DNA of 64,000 bases from Leptodontidium sp. MPI-SDFR-AT-0119 (Eukaryota; Ascomycota; Leotiomycetes; Helotiales; Leptodontidiaceae). The stretch's first letter is position 1. Each line of letters opens with the position of its first letter. Positions 45,927 through 57,083 of the stretch are shown here, piece by piece. A program made the position numbers and the translations under genes. Location: NCBI GenBank assembly GCA_020726505.1, contig JAHLEZ010000036.1, forward strand, positions 310,001 to 374,000. Reading direction: 5' to 3'. Below the pieces are notes generated by a model. That model saw only the letters and a program-made list of their open reading frames with translations. It was not told where the DNA came from and did no database searches.

Positions 45927-47025
45927 TTACTTGCTTCGCTTGTAGATCTTGGACAAGAAACTCTCGAAAACGGTCCTCTTCAAGCCCTCGGACTCGTCAA
46001 CCTCGGCAATCATCTTTCTGATCTCACCGACCCGCTTCTCCTCGTACTCCTTGTAGATATCCTCTAGTTTCAGCTCGTCAAAGAGCTTCTTGACAACGGC
46101 TTCGTTATCCTTGTTCTTGCGTCCGTAGTTCTCTTCTAGTACCTTTCTCTGCTCTGGTGTGACGATTGCCAAGGCTTTGTTGACAAGCCATGAGCACTTG
46201 TTGTCCATGATATCCGTGCCAATCTTGCCAATATGTTCTGGCAGACCGAAGTTGTCTAGGTAGTCGTCTTGGATCTGGAAGTATTCGCCGAGAGGAATCA
46301 GGATGTCCTCTGCCTGCTTGAGGTTCTTGGGGGTGGCGATATTTTGGTGGTAGAGCGCAAGAGCGACGGGGAGGTAGAAAGAGTAGTACGCGGTCTTGTA
46401 GATGACGATGAATTGATATTTCTCCATTGAGAAGTTGTCCAAGTCAATCTTGTCCTCCGGCGCAGTGAGCAGGTCGCACAGCTGCCCGATCTCGGTTTGG
46501 AAGGTAACTTCGTGGAACAGTTCGATGAGGTCGACGTATGAAGGGTGGGTCTTGAAGTACTTCTTGAGGAGGGTGTAGATGGCGGTTTCGAGCATGAATG
46601 CGTCGTTGATGGCGATCATTCCAACGTGCTCTTGGCGGTACCAACATGGTGCTCCTCGTCGAGTGATGCTGCTGTCCATGATATCGTCCGAGACCAGGAA
46701 GAAAGCTTGGAGGAGCTCGGTCATCCATCCCAGTGTGGCGGCCTGGAAGTATTGTTCTTCGGTGAGGGGAGCTTCGAGGAGGAGGGAGACTGAGTCTGGT
46801 ACAGACATTCCGCGGTTGCATTTTCCGCCGATGGTGTTGGCATTGAGGGACTGTAGATGGATTGTTAGATGGGCGGTGTATGGGAATTCATAGTAAGATT
46901 CTTACAGCTTTGTACCAGTCAACGAATGCCGCTGGAAGCTTGTATTGCTTTGCATGGTCGAGCAGATCCTCTACCAGCTTGGGGAAAACAGATTCGAACT
47001 CCTTGAGGGTGGTAGTTTTCGCCAT
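45927..47025 (-). CDS. ERG20: Farnesyl pyrophosphate synthase
   Basis: Two exons, 46906-47025 and 45927-46850, flank a 55-nt intron and give 347 aa. The enzyme condenses IPP with DMAPP and GPP to make farnesyl diphosphate for sterols, ubiquinone, dolichol and prenylation. The first Asp-rich motif is intact in [20 protein letters not shown] (DDxxD), and the second in [13 protein letters not shown] (DDYLD). GGKCNRG and [20 protein letters not shown] also match the family. The protein ends YKRSK, typical of Erg20. It is divergent from CDC23 across about 740 bp. Confidence 0.97.
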
Positions 47026-47761
47026 TTGGACTAGATGTTGTCGCGTAGTATGGGGAAGATAGATTGGATTGGAATTGTCTGGGGAACTCGGGCTGATCGA
47101 GGTGCGGAACGAGTCAGTTCTGCCTAAGAGGGACAATGAAGCTGGCCGTGGGGCGTGGAAGCGGACGCTCGAGAAAAAGGGGGCAGGGGAGAGGATGCGA
47201 TGCTATGTGATGCGATGAGGGCGGTGAATGGTGGGGGTGGCAGAATGAAATGCAGGGGTTGGTGGCATTGTCTTTTGGTCAACGTCAGACAGACATATAT
47301 GAGAGCGCATTGCCTTTATTTTGTTATGGATGGCTTTTGGGATTATCTAAAAACGGTGCTCAAGGTATATGTAGAAGATTGGAGGACGGAATTAGACGGT
47401 GGTTTAGTAGCTGTTTGTTATCCTATTTATTTAATAGGTATATTTCCTGTCTCTGGCCTAACAGCTGCACGCGACTTCCCCAAAGTCAACAATCAAACGC
47501 GTCGCTTCATGCTTTCCTTTCCACGGGGCAGTTGAGGATCGGCCCGCAGCCTCGTCTCGTCCAAAGTAAATCAGTTCCATTCCACCTCGAAGAACCTCCT
47601 CAGTCAGCACAGCACCACACACCCCAATTCACGGCCTCAGGAAATTTACTGGCATACACCCACATTCCATTACCAACTTCAATTCGGCACGCAATTAGTC
47701 CAGTCGTCCCATCGCCGCCGCTGGCCTGGTTGTGGCCAGCAGCCATCATCAATCAATCAGT
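47026..47761. promoter_or_regulatory. Bidirectional promoter ERG20 / CDC23
   Basis: The two start codons are 736 bp apart and face away from each other. Short frames inside show no protein character. Confidence 0.65.
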
Positions 47762-49896
47762 ATGCTCAGCCAGCGAGATGCCGCTGAAATGCGGGCAAAT
47801 CTGCAAGAGGCCGTCGTGAAATGTTCCGAGAGATGTCTCTATCAGTCTGCCAAATGGTAAGATACCATCTCTACCCATTGAATGCATCCCCTAACCCAAG
47901 CGCAGGGCCGCAGAACTCCTCACTTCATTATCAACCACCGAAGATTCCATAGAGCCCGAGGACTCGCAGATGACCGAGGTCCCAGCAGCAGCAGTGCCAC
48001 CCATTGTTGTTACGGGGAACGTCGACCCCGAAGAAGCCCAGCTCGAGGCGAAAGAGATAAATCAATACCTACTGGCCAAGTCCTTCTTCGATTGCCGCGA
48101 ATTCGATCGATGTGCCGCCGTCTTTCTTCCAGATACTGTTCTGTCTGGCATTCTGTCGACAGCCGCTACAAAGAACCCGAATGCCTCTGCACCACAAGGA
48201 AAGGGGAAATCTAGGGGATCAGCGGCTCGTACAAGTACTGCGCTAGTAGCTACCCCAAAGCTCAGTCAGAAGAGCTTGTTCCTTGCCCTGTATGCCAAGT
48301 TCATGTCCGGAGAGAAGAAAAAAGATGAGGATAGTGAAATGGTCATGGGTCCTCATGATGGTGGGAATGCTATCAACAAACAATTGAATGTGATAAGCCG
48401 GTTCTTGGAAACCTGGTTCCTGGAGCATACAAACGAGAATGGATCTGTAGATGGCAGTCAGGGATGGCTTGAGTACTTGTATGTGACCATCTTGTCTAAC
48501 TGTGCATTTGCTAACTCTTACAGATATGGCATGGTGCTTGCAAAGGACAAGAATGAAGCCCAAGCTATGCACTGGCTTTTGAAAAGTGTACATTTGTACC
48601 AGATGAATTGGAGCTGTTGGTTAGAAATGGCCTCCCTCATTGGGAGGATGGAAGACGTAAGTATGAATTTTCCAGCTTCCGAATAATGCTAACAGTTCAT
48701 AGTTACAGCAGCTGGGTCAGAGAGTTCCAGCGCACATCTTTGGCTTCATCTTTAATATCCACACCTCCCTCGAGTTGTACCAATCAGGTCCAGACCTGTC
48801 TGCCCGCTTGGACCAATTACTCTCAATATTCCCAACAAGTCCTTTCATTCTCACTTGCGTGGCTCTTTTGGCTTATCACACCAAAGACTTTGTCACGGCC
48901 GACGCTCACTTCAGCAATTTACTAGCTCTCCATCCACATCGGCTCGACTCCTTAGATCACTACTCAAATATTCTTTATGTCATGAACCTACGGCCGAAAC
49001 TGTCATTTCTCGCCCATCTTTGTTCGGCTGTGGACAAATTCCGCCCGGAATCCTGTGTAGTTATTGGAAATTACTATTCTCTTCTCTCCTCCCACGAAAA
49101 GGCAGTTCAGTATTTCCGGCGAGCGTTAACCCTGGATCGATCCTGTCTTAGTGCATGGACTCTGATGGGCCATGAATATGTCGAGTTGAAAAACACACAT
49201 GCAGCTATCGAGTCATATCGAAGAGCAGTGGATGTCAACAGGAGAGATTACAGAGCTTGGTATGGATTAGGACAGACTTATGAGGTGCTGGAGATGCATG
49301 CATACGCACTTTGGTACTACAAACGTGCGGCAGGGTTGAGGCCGTGGGATGGTAAAATGTGGATGGCTGTTGGGTCATGTCTCCAAAAAATGGGGCGTGA
49401 TCTGGAGGGTATCAAAGCGCTCAAGAGGGCATTACAAGCTGATAGCTACTACGATGCTGGTGTTGGTAGCTCGTTTGGAAGTGGAGGTAGAGAGAGGGCG
49501 GCAATCATGGATCCAGAGATTCTGCTTCAGATTGCGGGAATGTACGAACGACTCGAAGATGAAGCAGAAGCGAGATCGTACATGGAGATGTGTGTTGCTC
49601 AGGAAGAGGGAGCGGCTGAGAATCTCGATTCTTCTGTGATCAATATCCACGCAGACTCCCAATCATCAGAAGACGACTCGAGGCCGCAGGGAGGTGGAGA
49701 CACGGGATCAGGAACGGGTGTCACAGCCGCAACATCAAAAGCACGAATGTGGTTAGCGAAACATGCAATGAGGACGGGTGATTACAATCGGGCAATGCAG
49801 TTAGCGACAGAGTTATGTCAGGATGGTGTTGAGGTCGAGGAGGCGAAGGCATTGGTGAGAGAGGTTAGAGTTAGGCAGGAGGCTGATGGTCTTTAG
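47762..49896 (+). CDS. CDC23: Anaphase-promoting complex subunit Cdc23 (APC8)
   Basis: Four exons, 47762-47856, 47906-48478, 48524-48656 and 48709-49896, all in phase; 662 aa. Cdc23 is a TPR scaffold subunit of the APC/C ubiquitin ligase. The N-terminal part has LLAKSFFDCREFDRCAAVFL and SLFLALYAKFMSGEKKKDED, as in Apc8. Exon 3 gives YGMVLAKDKNEAQAMHWLLK. The C-terminal half is a run of TPRs: VVIGNYYSLLSSHEKAVQYF, LDRSCLSAWTLMGHEYVELK, RRDYRAWYGLGQTYEVLEMH and LRPWDGKMWMAVGSCLQKMG. A Ser/Gly-rich insertion (about 20 residues, GVGSSFGSGG) interrupts one repeat and another low-complexity insertion (ADSQSSEDDSRPQG) lies near the end. Assignment is secure. Confidence 0.95.
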
Positions 49897-50216
49897 ATGA
49901 TAGATGGCATAGCATGAGTAATGAAAATAATTGATACCCCAGTAGGTTTTACTTGAGATCCCATGCTCTGTTTCTCAAGTTTTCTCAAAGCGGCCAAATA
50001 AGCGAGGCTGCCTATGAGGTGCAATATCTTGCCAAGGACAAGCAGTACCCGAATAACTTGCAAATCAAGCAAACCGACACGAAACCCCCTCCGAAACACA
50101 GCCAAATGGTTCAAATCTGCAATCTTTCTATACCTCGAAATATCCATCTCAATCCCCTCCGGCTTTCGGGAAAACGCTCTGGGAACAAACTCTCAGAAAA
50201 TCCAAATCACACCTTC
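49897..50216. other. Convergent 3' flank, CDC23 / FMN-binding protein
   Basis: About 320 bp between facing stops; nothing recognisable. Confidence 0.5.
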
Positions 50217-51476
50217 TCACTCATCCCCCTCCTTCTTCCCCGGAACAGGAGCATCCTTCCTCGCAGCCTCCTCGGCATACATCTTACTCTCCCTATTGAA
50301 CTCCTCCCTGTACGCCGTGATGTGTTCGGGGACTTCTTTTACGGCGTTGTAGGGGCCTGGGACGGGCTGTGAAGAGGAGGGGTTAGTACTTGTGGGTGAT
50401 TGGGAAGAGACGTCTGATCTGATCAGGAATTTTTCCATCCAGAGCTGATTGAAATTTACACTCCGGGTCTGGTCCTTTTTTTCTGCCTTTTTTCTCTTCG
50501 TCTTTTGACCCTTTGTCTCTCATGATAAGACGGACGTTCATTCCTTCTCATCAAGATCAAGATCAAGAATCGAAGTCGGAGGAGCTTTTCGAAATCAAAC
50601 ACCAGAAGAAAAAGAGACAGAAAAGAAAGAGACAAAAAAGCGAGAGAGAGAGAAACACCAACTAACCTCCCCAAGCTGTTCCCACAGCGGCAACGTCCCC
50701 GTCCAAACCCTCCCCACGGTCCCCTCATCACCCACATCCCCCTTCTCATCCAACGGGCCCCCCTCCCTAACCTTTGCACTCCCGCTATGGATATTAACCC
50801 GCAGTATACACGTGCTGCTCATCTCGGCCGCGTTGGGCGGCACGCGGGTGTTCTCCCAGCGGGAGGCGAGCACGCTGTTGGTTATGAGTTCCATGGCGTA
50901 GAGTTTCTCTTCGGCGCTCTCGACGAGGGAGGCGTGGCCGAAGAGGATGGAGGACCGGTAGTTGTAGTTGTGGCTGTTGGGCGTGAGGGTCAATACTAGG
51001 CCGGTGACGCGGGAGGCGGCTATGCAGACTGGGAGTCCGGGGGTTTTGGTTTCGGTGGGAGTGGATGTGGAGGATGTTGTGGAGGGGGAGGTGGAGGAGC
51101 GAGCGAGGTTCATGATGCGTGAGGAGACGTAGCCGTGGAGGTAGCAGTCTAGTGTGTCCCCCAAGGAGGCGGATGGTCGCGAGAAGGATCCCATTTGGCC
51201 TATCATGGGGAGGATCACGGGGAAGGGGTCGGTGGGGGAGGGGGAGAAGGAGACGTGGAGGACGGGACTGGTGTTGATTATTGTGTGGATTGTTTGGAGA
51301 GAGTAGTCGGCTGGTTGGGTGTTAAATTGGGGGTTGGATAAGATGGGAAGGGATGGAAGTATGGGATGGGGAAGAAAGGAGAATAGGTTGGAATGGGATG
51401 GGAACATACCTTGATGTTTGTATCTGTTGATGGTGTTTGTTCCCTCTTTGGGGTATTCGAAATTATGACGGACCAT
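50217..51476 (-). CDS. FMN-binding split-barrel protein (pyridoxamine phosphate oxidase-like)
   Basis: Three exons, 51410-51476, 50667-51310 and 50217-50366, join in phase and give about 286 aa. The fold matches flavin-nucleotide-binding proteins of the PNPOx-like type (Pfam Pyridox_ox_2): INTSPVLHVSFSPSPTDPFP, then ILPMIGQMG, LYLHGY-like DCYLHGYVSSRIMNLAR, VCIAASRVTGLVL, NYRSSILFGHASLVESAEEK and AMELITNSVLASRWENTRVP. The C-terminal exon (PVPGPYNAVKEVPEHITAYR) is part of the same family. The second intron (300 nt) is unusually long for this window. The substrate is unknown. The gene is divergent from CutC. Confidence 0.88.
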
Positions 51477-52311
51477 GATTGTGGTTGGAGCGGACAGCTC
51501 AGCTCAGCTCAGCTTGGTTTAATTCCGTTCAAGAGGAGGGAGTAATGGAACGGAAATGAATTGAAATTTGAGAGGATGAGATGATAAGGAGGGAGATAGT
51601 AATTAGGCGTGAAGGAAAGCGAAAGATATTGAGATACGTCTTGATGATAGATGAGAGATAAGTTGACTTCAAGTGGGGGGAGGTAGTCACGAACTCAGAA
51701 CTCAACGAAACAAAAGAAGAATCCATCAACCAGATCTACGGAACAACCATCCCCTCTTATAGATAGGGCTGCACCTACCTCCCTCCATAGTTATGGTACA
51801 TACATCCCCACCATTACACGACTCATTCAAACGTGACCATCAACTCCAATTGGAACTTCAGTGACGAGTTGTCGTTGGACAACAACTCGGTTAACGATAA
51901 GAACGGGAGATAAGGCACTGTAAAGTTCGGTTAGTACTTACTGTACTGTAGTGCACCAGAATTGCCCCGGCTCGGATGGACCTCCCACTTTCGGGTAAGC
52001 TGTAGCCAGGTCAGGTCGAAACATCCAATTACCAGCCTCGAATTACAGCTCACTCACATCCTGAACAACATCCCCAGATCTCGAAACGGAGACTTATCCC
52101 GGCCCGTGGTGATTTCTGGCTTGTGTTTCCGTATCTGGCCTGGTTGGTTTTATACAGGAATTGGTGTGATTGGTTACTTTGACAGCAAGTCATCCACCAG
52201 GTTCACTTGGAATCCTCTATTCAATCGAACGGCCAATAGATCACGGGGAAAAGCACCTTCCTTGGCAATTGGAATTCAAGTATCAAGTATCAAGAGCAAC
52301 CTTCGTTCATC
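51477..52311. promoter_or_regulatory. Bidirectional promoter, FMN-binding protein / CutC
   Basis: About 835 bp between diverging starts. It contains AGCTC direct repeats (51500-51515) and no recognisable gene; short frames are not convincing. Confidence 0.5.
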
Positions 52312-52986
52312 ATGCCTCTCCTAGAGATAGCCTGCTTCAATCCCGAATCCGCGCTCCTGGCTCAAGCCCACGGCGCCTCCCGCGTCGAACTATGCGCCGA
52401 GCAAGTACTAGGCGGCGTCACACCTCTTCTCTCAGATTTCATCTCCGTAAAATCGAAACTCAGTATCCCGATTAATGTCATGATCCGGCCGAGGGGCGGT
52501 GGTTTCGTTTACAGCGCGGCTGAGAGGGAACGGATGAAGAGGGAGATTGAGATGTTTGGCCGTGAGGGGGTGGATGGGTTTGTGTTTGGGGTGTTGACTG
52601 CGGAGGGGAAGGTTGATGGAGATGCGTGTCGGGAGTTACTCGGTCGTACTGCTGGAAGGAAATGTACGTTCCATCGTGCATTCGATGAGATACCTGAAGA
52701 GGAGATGGAAGATGCACTTGAAGAGCTTATTGAGCTGGGATTTACCTCTGTGCTCACGAGTGGGGGTAGGAAGAATGCTATCGAGGGGAAAGAGGTTCTT
52801 GCGAGGTTGGTGAGGAGGGCGAGGGGGAGGATTGAGATTATTGTCGGGGGAGGGGTGAGGTCGGGAAATCTGGACGTGTTGATTGAGAGTACACGGGCGG
52901 AGGCTTTTCATTCCAGTGCTGTTGTTGGAGAGGGGGACGTTGCGAGTGGGGAGGAGGTGGAGAGGTTGCGTGGGCTTTTGAGATGA
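52312..52986 (+). CDS. CUTC: Copper homeostasis protein CutC
   Basis: A single-exon gene of 224 aa. CutC proteins are TIM-barrel proteins linked to copper homeostasis. The N-terminus LLEIACFNPESALLAQAHGA and the next element RVELCAEQVLGGVTPL are diagnostic, followed by NVMIRPRGGGFVYSAAE, GVDGFVFGVLTAEGKVD, CTFHRAFDEIPEEEMEDALE, VLTSGGRKNAIEG, EIIVGGGVRSGNL and AEAFHSSAVV. Length is normal for the family. The codon third positions are G-rich in the second half. Confidence 0.95.
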   Translation: MPLLEIACFNPESALLAQAHGASRVELCAEQVLGGVTPLLSDFISVKSKLSIPINVMIRPRGGGFVYSAAERERMKREIEMFGREGVDGFVFGVLTAEGKVDGDACRELLGRTAGRKCTFHRAFDEIPEEEMEDALEELIELGFTSVLTSGGRKNAIEGKEVLARLVRRARGRIEIIVGGGVRSGNLDVLIESTRAEAFHSSAVVGEGDVASGEEVERLRGLLR

Positions 52987-53428
52987 GTTTAAGGACGATT
53001 GAGTGTGAATGATGTCTTTTGCATTGCATTATACGGGTTTACGCAAGGGACGTCGTCATCTTTTTCTTGTTGCCAATCACTTCCTGACCAAGCTCTGCGC
53101 CTTGAGAACTATCCGATCTACACCAAAGCCATATCCGCCTCAAGAGGACAATCAGAGGCTTTTCAAGGGCAGTACGTCAAGTCTTCGCAAAATGAACTTG
53201 ACAGCTTATGTGGCGAGTTTCGATCAAGCACAAGACATCTTGGAAACATTGCCTGAAGTAATCATATATTTCTCGGATTATTTATGCTCAGACAACTAGC
53301 ATAGGCACCAAGCACATACTTCAATCCCCCGGAGTCAGAAGCCTAGCTCTCAAGACAGCCGCTATCCACTGCTCATCCTCCCATCCAAGACCTCCACAAT
53401 CCACATCACCATTTCTCGACTCCATAGC
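52987..53428. other. Convergent 3' flank, CutC / permease
   Basis: About 440 bp with two overlapping 85-96-codon frames that lack recognisable motifs; I see no gene. Confidence 0.45.
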
Positions 53429-55694
53429 TCAATGAGCAAATCTGAAATCCAACCTCTTCGCACCCTCATCCTTCGTACTAGCTATATAGTCTTCCTGCTC
53501 ATCAACAGTCATCGCGTTCCAGATAGCATCTCGCTTCTTGTTGCGGCGGATGTAGTATGCTTTGACGAGGTAGAAGAGGACGATGTTAAAGGAGCAGATG
53601 CCGAGGAGGATTCTATTGCCTCGGAGGTCTATTTTTATCAGCACACAGGACAAATCAAATTTTGGATTGACGATAAGCGAGTTCGATAAGTTGGAGAAGG
53701 GTTGATTCCGGGGGAAGTGAAGATGATGAGGTGAGGGGGACACTCACACAACGGCTTATCATCATCCCGATAAATATTCACCGCAACAATATTCCCGCTC
53801 TGCACAAACATATTATACAGCGCGGCGCTCACAGCTCTCGTGCGCACCGTATTGGAATTCTTCGCGTTCCAGCCGACAAGGATGGCGTGGCAGTATGGGT
53901 ACGAGACCAGGCCTGAGAGGAGACCGTAACGGATCCAGAGGTTGGCGTCTTTCTTTAGGGTCACGAGACCGATTAGGAAGGGGAGGATCCAGATATTTGA
54001 GGAGGAGGAGATTATGCTGCGTTCTTTGAAGTATTGGGATATTTTTGTGATGATGAGGAGCTGCGGGGGTGGGGTGTTAGGGAGAGACTCAGTGGGGAGA
54101 GGGGGCAGTTGGGGGAGGAGACGTACGTTTATGAGGAACATGAATTGTCCTGGGATGGTGAGGAGGTTGGCGTGGAAGGAGTTGAAGCCCAATTCGCGGA
54201 GAATAAGACCGAGATAGGTTCCAGGCGGGTTAGGTGGGATGTAAGCACAAAATCCAATCTAGATATGTCCATTAGCTGGAGAACAGCGTAAAGATATCAC
54301 GAGAGACATACGATATAAGTCGGCCAGAGATCGAAATCCCAGAACGAAGCAATGAGACCTCGAAGTCCGACGGCTTGTCGGTTATTCATGTCGCCCTTTG
54401 AAGGATCGTCTCGCAACAGACGGTTTACCATGATCTTCTCTTCGTGTTCGGAGAACCAGCCTTTGCCGCGTCCTCGGCCGGCGGTTTGGCATGGAGACGC
54501 GGGCATGGCTACCCAAGATGCGACACCTATGCAACCTGTTATGATGCCTTCGATGAGGAAACTAGATGGGAGTTAGTTCATCCACTGTACATGTTGCAGG
54601 TGGAGATGTCAAGGAAGCATGATAAGCAATAAGGAGGGGGCTTACAGCCATTGCCAGCCAGACCAGCCGTGGATTCCACGCATCTGTAGAATTCCGGCTG
54701 CGACGAGAGATCCGAGACTGTTGAAATTGTTAGATGAACTCGGTTAATACATGGTCCCAGAACTCACATGTTGCAAGAACTCAGCACTGTCCAAAACCAA
54801 GCGAGACGAGTAGGCAACTCGTTACTCTTGTACCAGTATGTTAAATACAGAACGACATCTGGCTATAAGAACGTTAGGTCATGACCATATGCATGGTATG
54901 GAGGATGTACGATGAATCCACCCATCAGAAGGCCTAAAATACTTCGAACGGCGTAATACCCTGCTTTACTCGACAAGGCGCATTGAGACGCTGAAGTAAT
55001 AGACCACGCGACAATCAAGAAGGGGATCCATCTATTTCTCCTCGTTAGCATTTCTTTTGAAGCTTGCAAGTGATGGTGACGTACCGATCTGGTCCTACTT
55101 TCTTGGAGATGAGACCGGATGGGAGCTCGGCCGACAGGAAGGAGATGAGGAAGATGGTTTGACCGTAGTTGAAATCATTCGTATTCATTCCTAGTTCTGG
55201 GAGCATTTTATCTGTGATAGCTGGGAAAGTGTCAGTATTGCAACCTGGTGGAGTGGTACGGCAGGTTGTGTTGCCATTGCCATTGAACACTTGGACATAC
55301 CTCGATTGATGTTGCGTCTGTTGAGATCCAGAGCCATAAACATCATCCACGCCCAAGTTATGATTCTCAGATCAATCTTTGCTTACATTAGCAACCGTGT
55401 CCTGAAAAATGGATGCAATTCATCTCTCACCTTCCTCCTAACTCGCTTCTCCTCCTCAGCAGTCCAAGTAAACAATGGATCAAAACGGTGTCGTCCCTCA
55501 TAGCGGGCCCCCTCATACTTCTGTCTCCAGTACTCCGCAACAGTTGGACTGGAGAAAACATGATTACGATACGATCCATACTCAGGCGTGACGTCCTGGA
55601 TCTCGGAATCGCTGTCCGAAGTAGGAGGATTGGAAACTGCGTGCTCCTTCAAGCCGCCTTTTTCATTCACGTGTTCCAGAATCGGGGTAGACAT
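53429..55694 (-). CDS. MFS permease of the Dal5 anion:cation symporter family
   Basis: A multi-exon gene (about nine exons by eye) starting at 55694 with MSTPILEHVNEKGG. The order of segments is that of Dal5/Tna1/Vht1-type permeases: cytosolic head FDPLFTWTAEEEKRVRRKVR, TM1 end with ALDLNRRNINR, DFNYGQTIFLISFLSAELPS and GLISKKVGPDR (motif A), WIPFLIVAWSITSASQCALS, AVRSILGLLMGGFI, YLTYWYKSNELPTRLAWFW, GWSGWQWLFLIEGIITGCIG, GLILRELGFNSFHANLLTIP, SALYNMFVQSGNIVAVNIYR, and the tail GICSFNIVLFYLVKAYYIRR with DAIWNAMTVDEQEDY. Substrates in this family are allantoate, vitamins, nicotinate and similar anions; none can be chosen here. It is divergent from the second Zn2Cys6 regulator, a possible controller. 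Exon boundaries in the middle are approximate. Confidence 0.9.
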
Positions 55695-57083
55695 TTTGGA
55701 GTCGCTACTAGAATCGAATAAAAACAAAGCTCTCGTCAAAGATGAGTAGTTTGCATTTCCTCGGAGCTGCAAGGCAGAGCAACCTCTTATACCCCTTCAC
55801 ACAACACCGCCAAGCCGTCACCCCAACGCCAATATAATGCGTCTTCCAGCATAAATGCTATGCCAATCCCGCTTATCTTCTTGGTAGAGAAAAGTTTCTC
55901 TGTCTTGACACAGCGGTTCCAGGCCTGGCAGTCGATGGTATGGCGATTTGGTGCTGCGATGTTGGGTTTTGACGGTTTTGCCAAGCTGATCACATCATGT
56001 ACTGTACATATGATGGCATAAGCCGGGGTCTCCAACAACACGACTTTTCGATCGAACGGGGAAAGAATGTCCGGGACTGGGAATTGCTATTGGATGGAGA
56101 TAAGGACTGAATACGTGCAATTGACATGGCGTATTTGAGGAGAGCGAGAAATGATGGAATTTAGTGGTTTGGGAAGTTGGCAGAACATGTGATGAAAAAG
56201 AGCGAGATAAGCGTCTATGGCTGAAGCCAAAGATTCTGGAGCTGAAAGATGCCATAGTTAAGTTTGTGCTTTTTGAATTGATTGACTGATTTGAGATGGC
56301 AGGCCATCATCTAGATCGATGTGGCTGTGGTGAGTGACAAAGGTCCTTGCATGGTTGATTGCATGGTTGAGTTCCCAAGAATGCCCCTTCGATGAACTTG
56401 ACCCGAAGAATTTCCACCGTTGCGGCAGGCAAGAGTTTCCAGTGTAATTGACGTTCTTGGAAAGCCCATACTGGCGAATGACGAATTGTAACGTAAAGGC
56501 GATCCTCAAAGGTATGACTTCCACCAGCGATGCTACTCCAGTAGCACAGGGACAAAGCCTGATGTTGCTTGCGATATTGCTTTCTTTCCATCAACCAAAA
56601 CTTTTTTTGCGTCATTCAACTTAGGAATGTAAAACTTGCCCGTTTCACCATATAGTGATAGTACTCTTTCATTAGACTTGTTTTTACTTGCGAACTTATA
56701 GAAGTAAAGTAGGTAGAGATGAGTGACGGAGCGAGGTTGACCAAATTCGCCTCCGTTTACTGTAACATGGATTCAGGGATCATAACCTTCAAAGCCTCGA
56801 AATTGTTACAGGACGTGTACTTTAAGAAAAAGGCCTCCCCTCGAGTGGCTTGAGCAAGCGTCAACTTCAACGATTAAAATAAACTGTTAAAATCGGTCGG
56901 GCCGTGTGGAGCAAGCGAGGGGGTGGTCTTATCACACAGGAGCACGACACACTAAGAAAACTGCCACGCGAGATTCTTGAACGACAACAACATGGCCCGC
57001 TCCGTTCAACAGCCAATTTCGAATGGCAAGATTCTCTGTCAATGTCAATAAACAAACCACAGGATCGCTGTATTTAAGCGACA
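55695..57083. promoter_or_regulatory. Divergent promoter region, permease / Zn2Cys6 regulator
   Basis: About 1.4 kb between diverging genes. Frames of 80-100 codons on the minus strand (55787-56615) overlap and have no recognisable domain. Confidence 0.5.
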
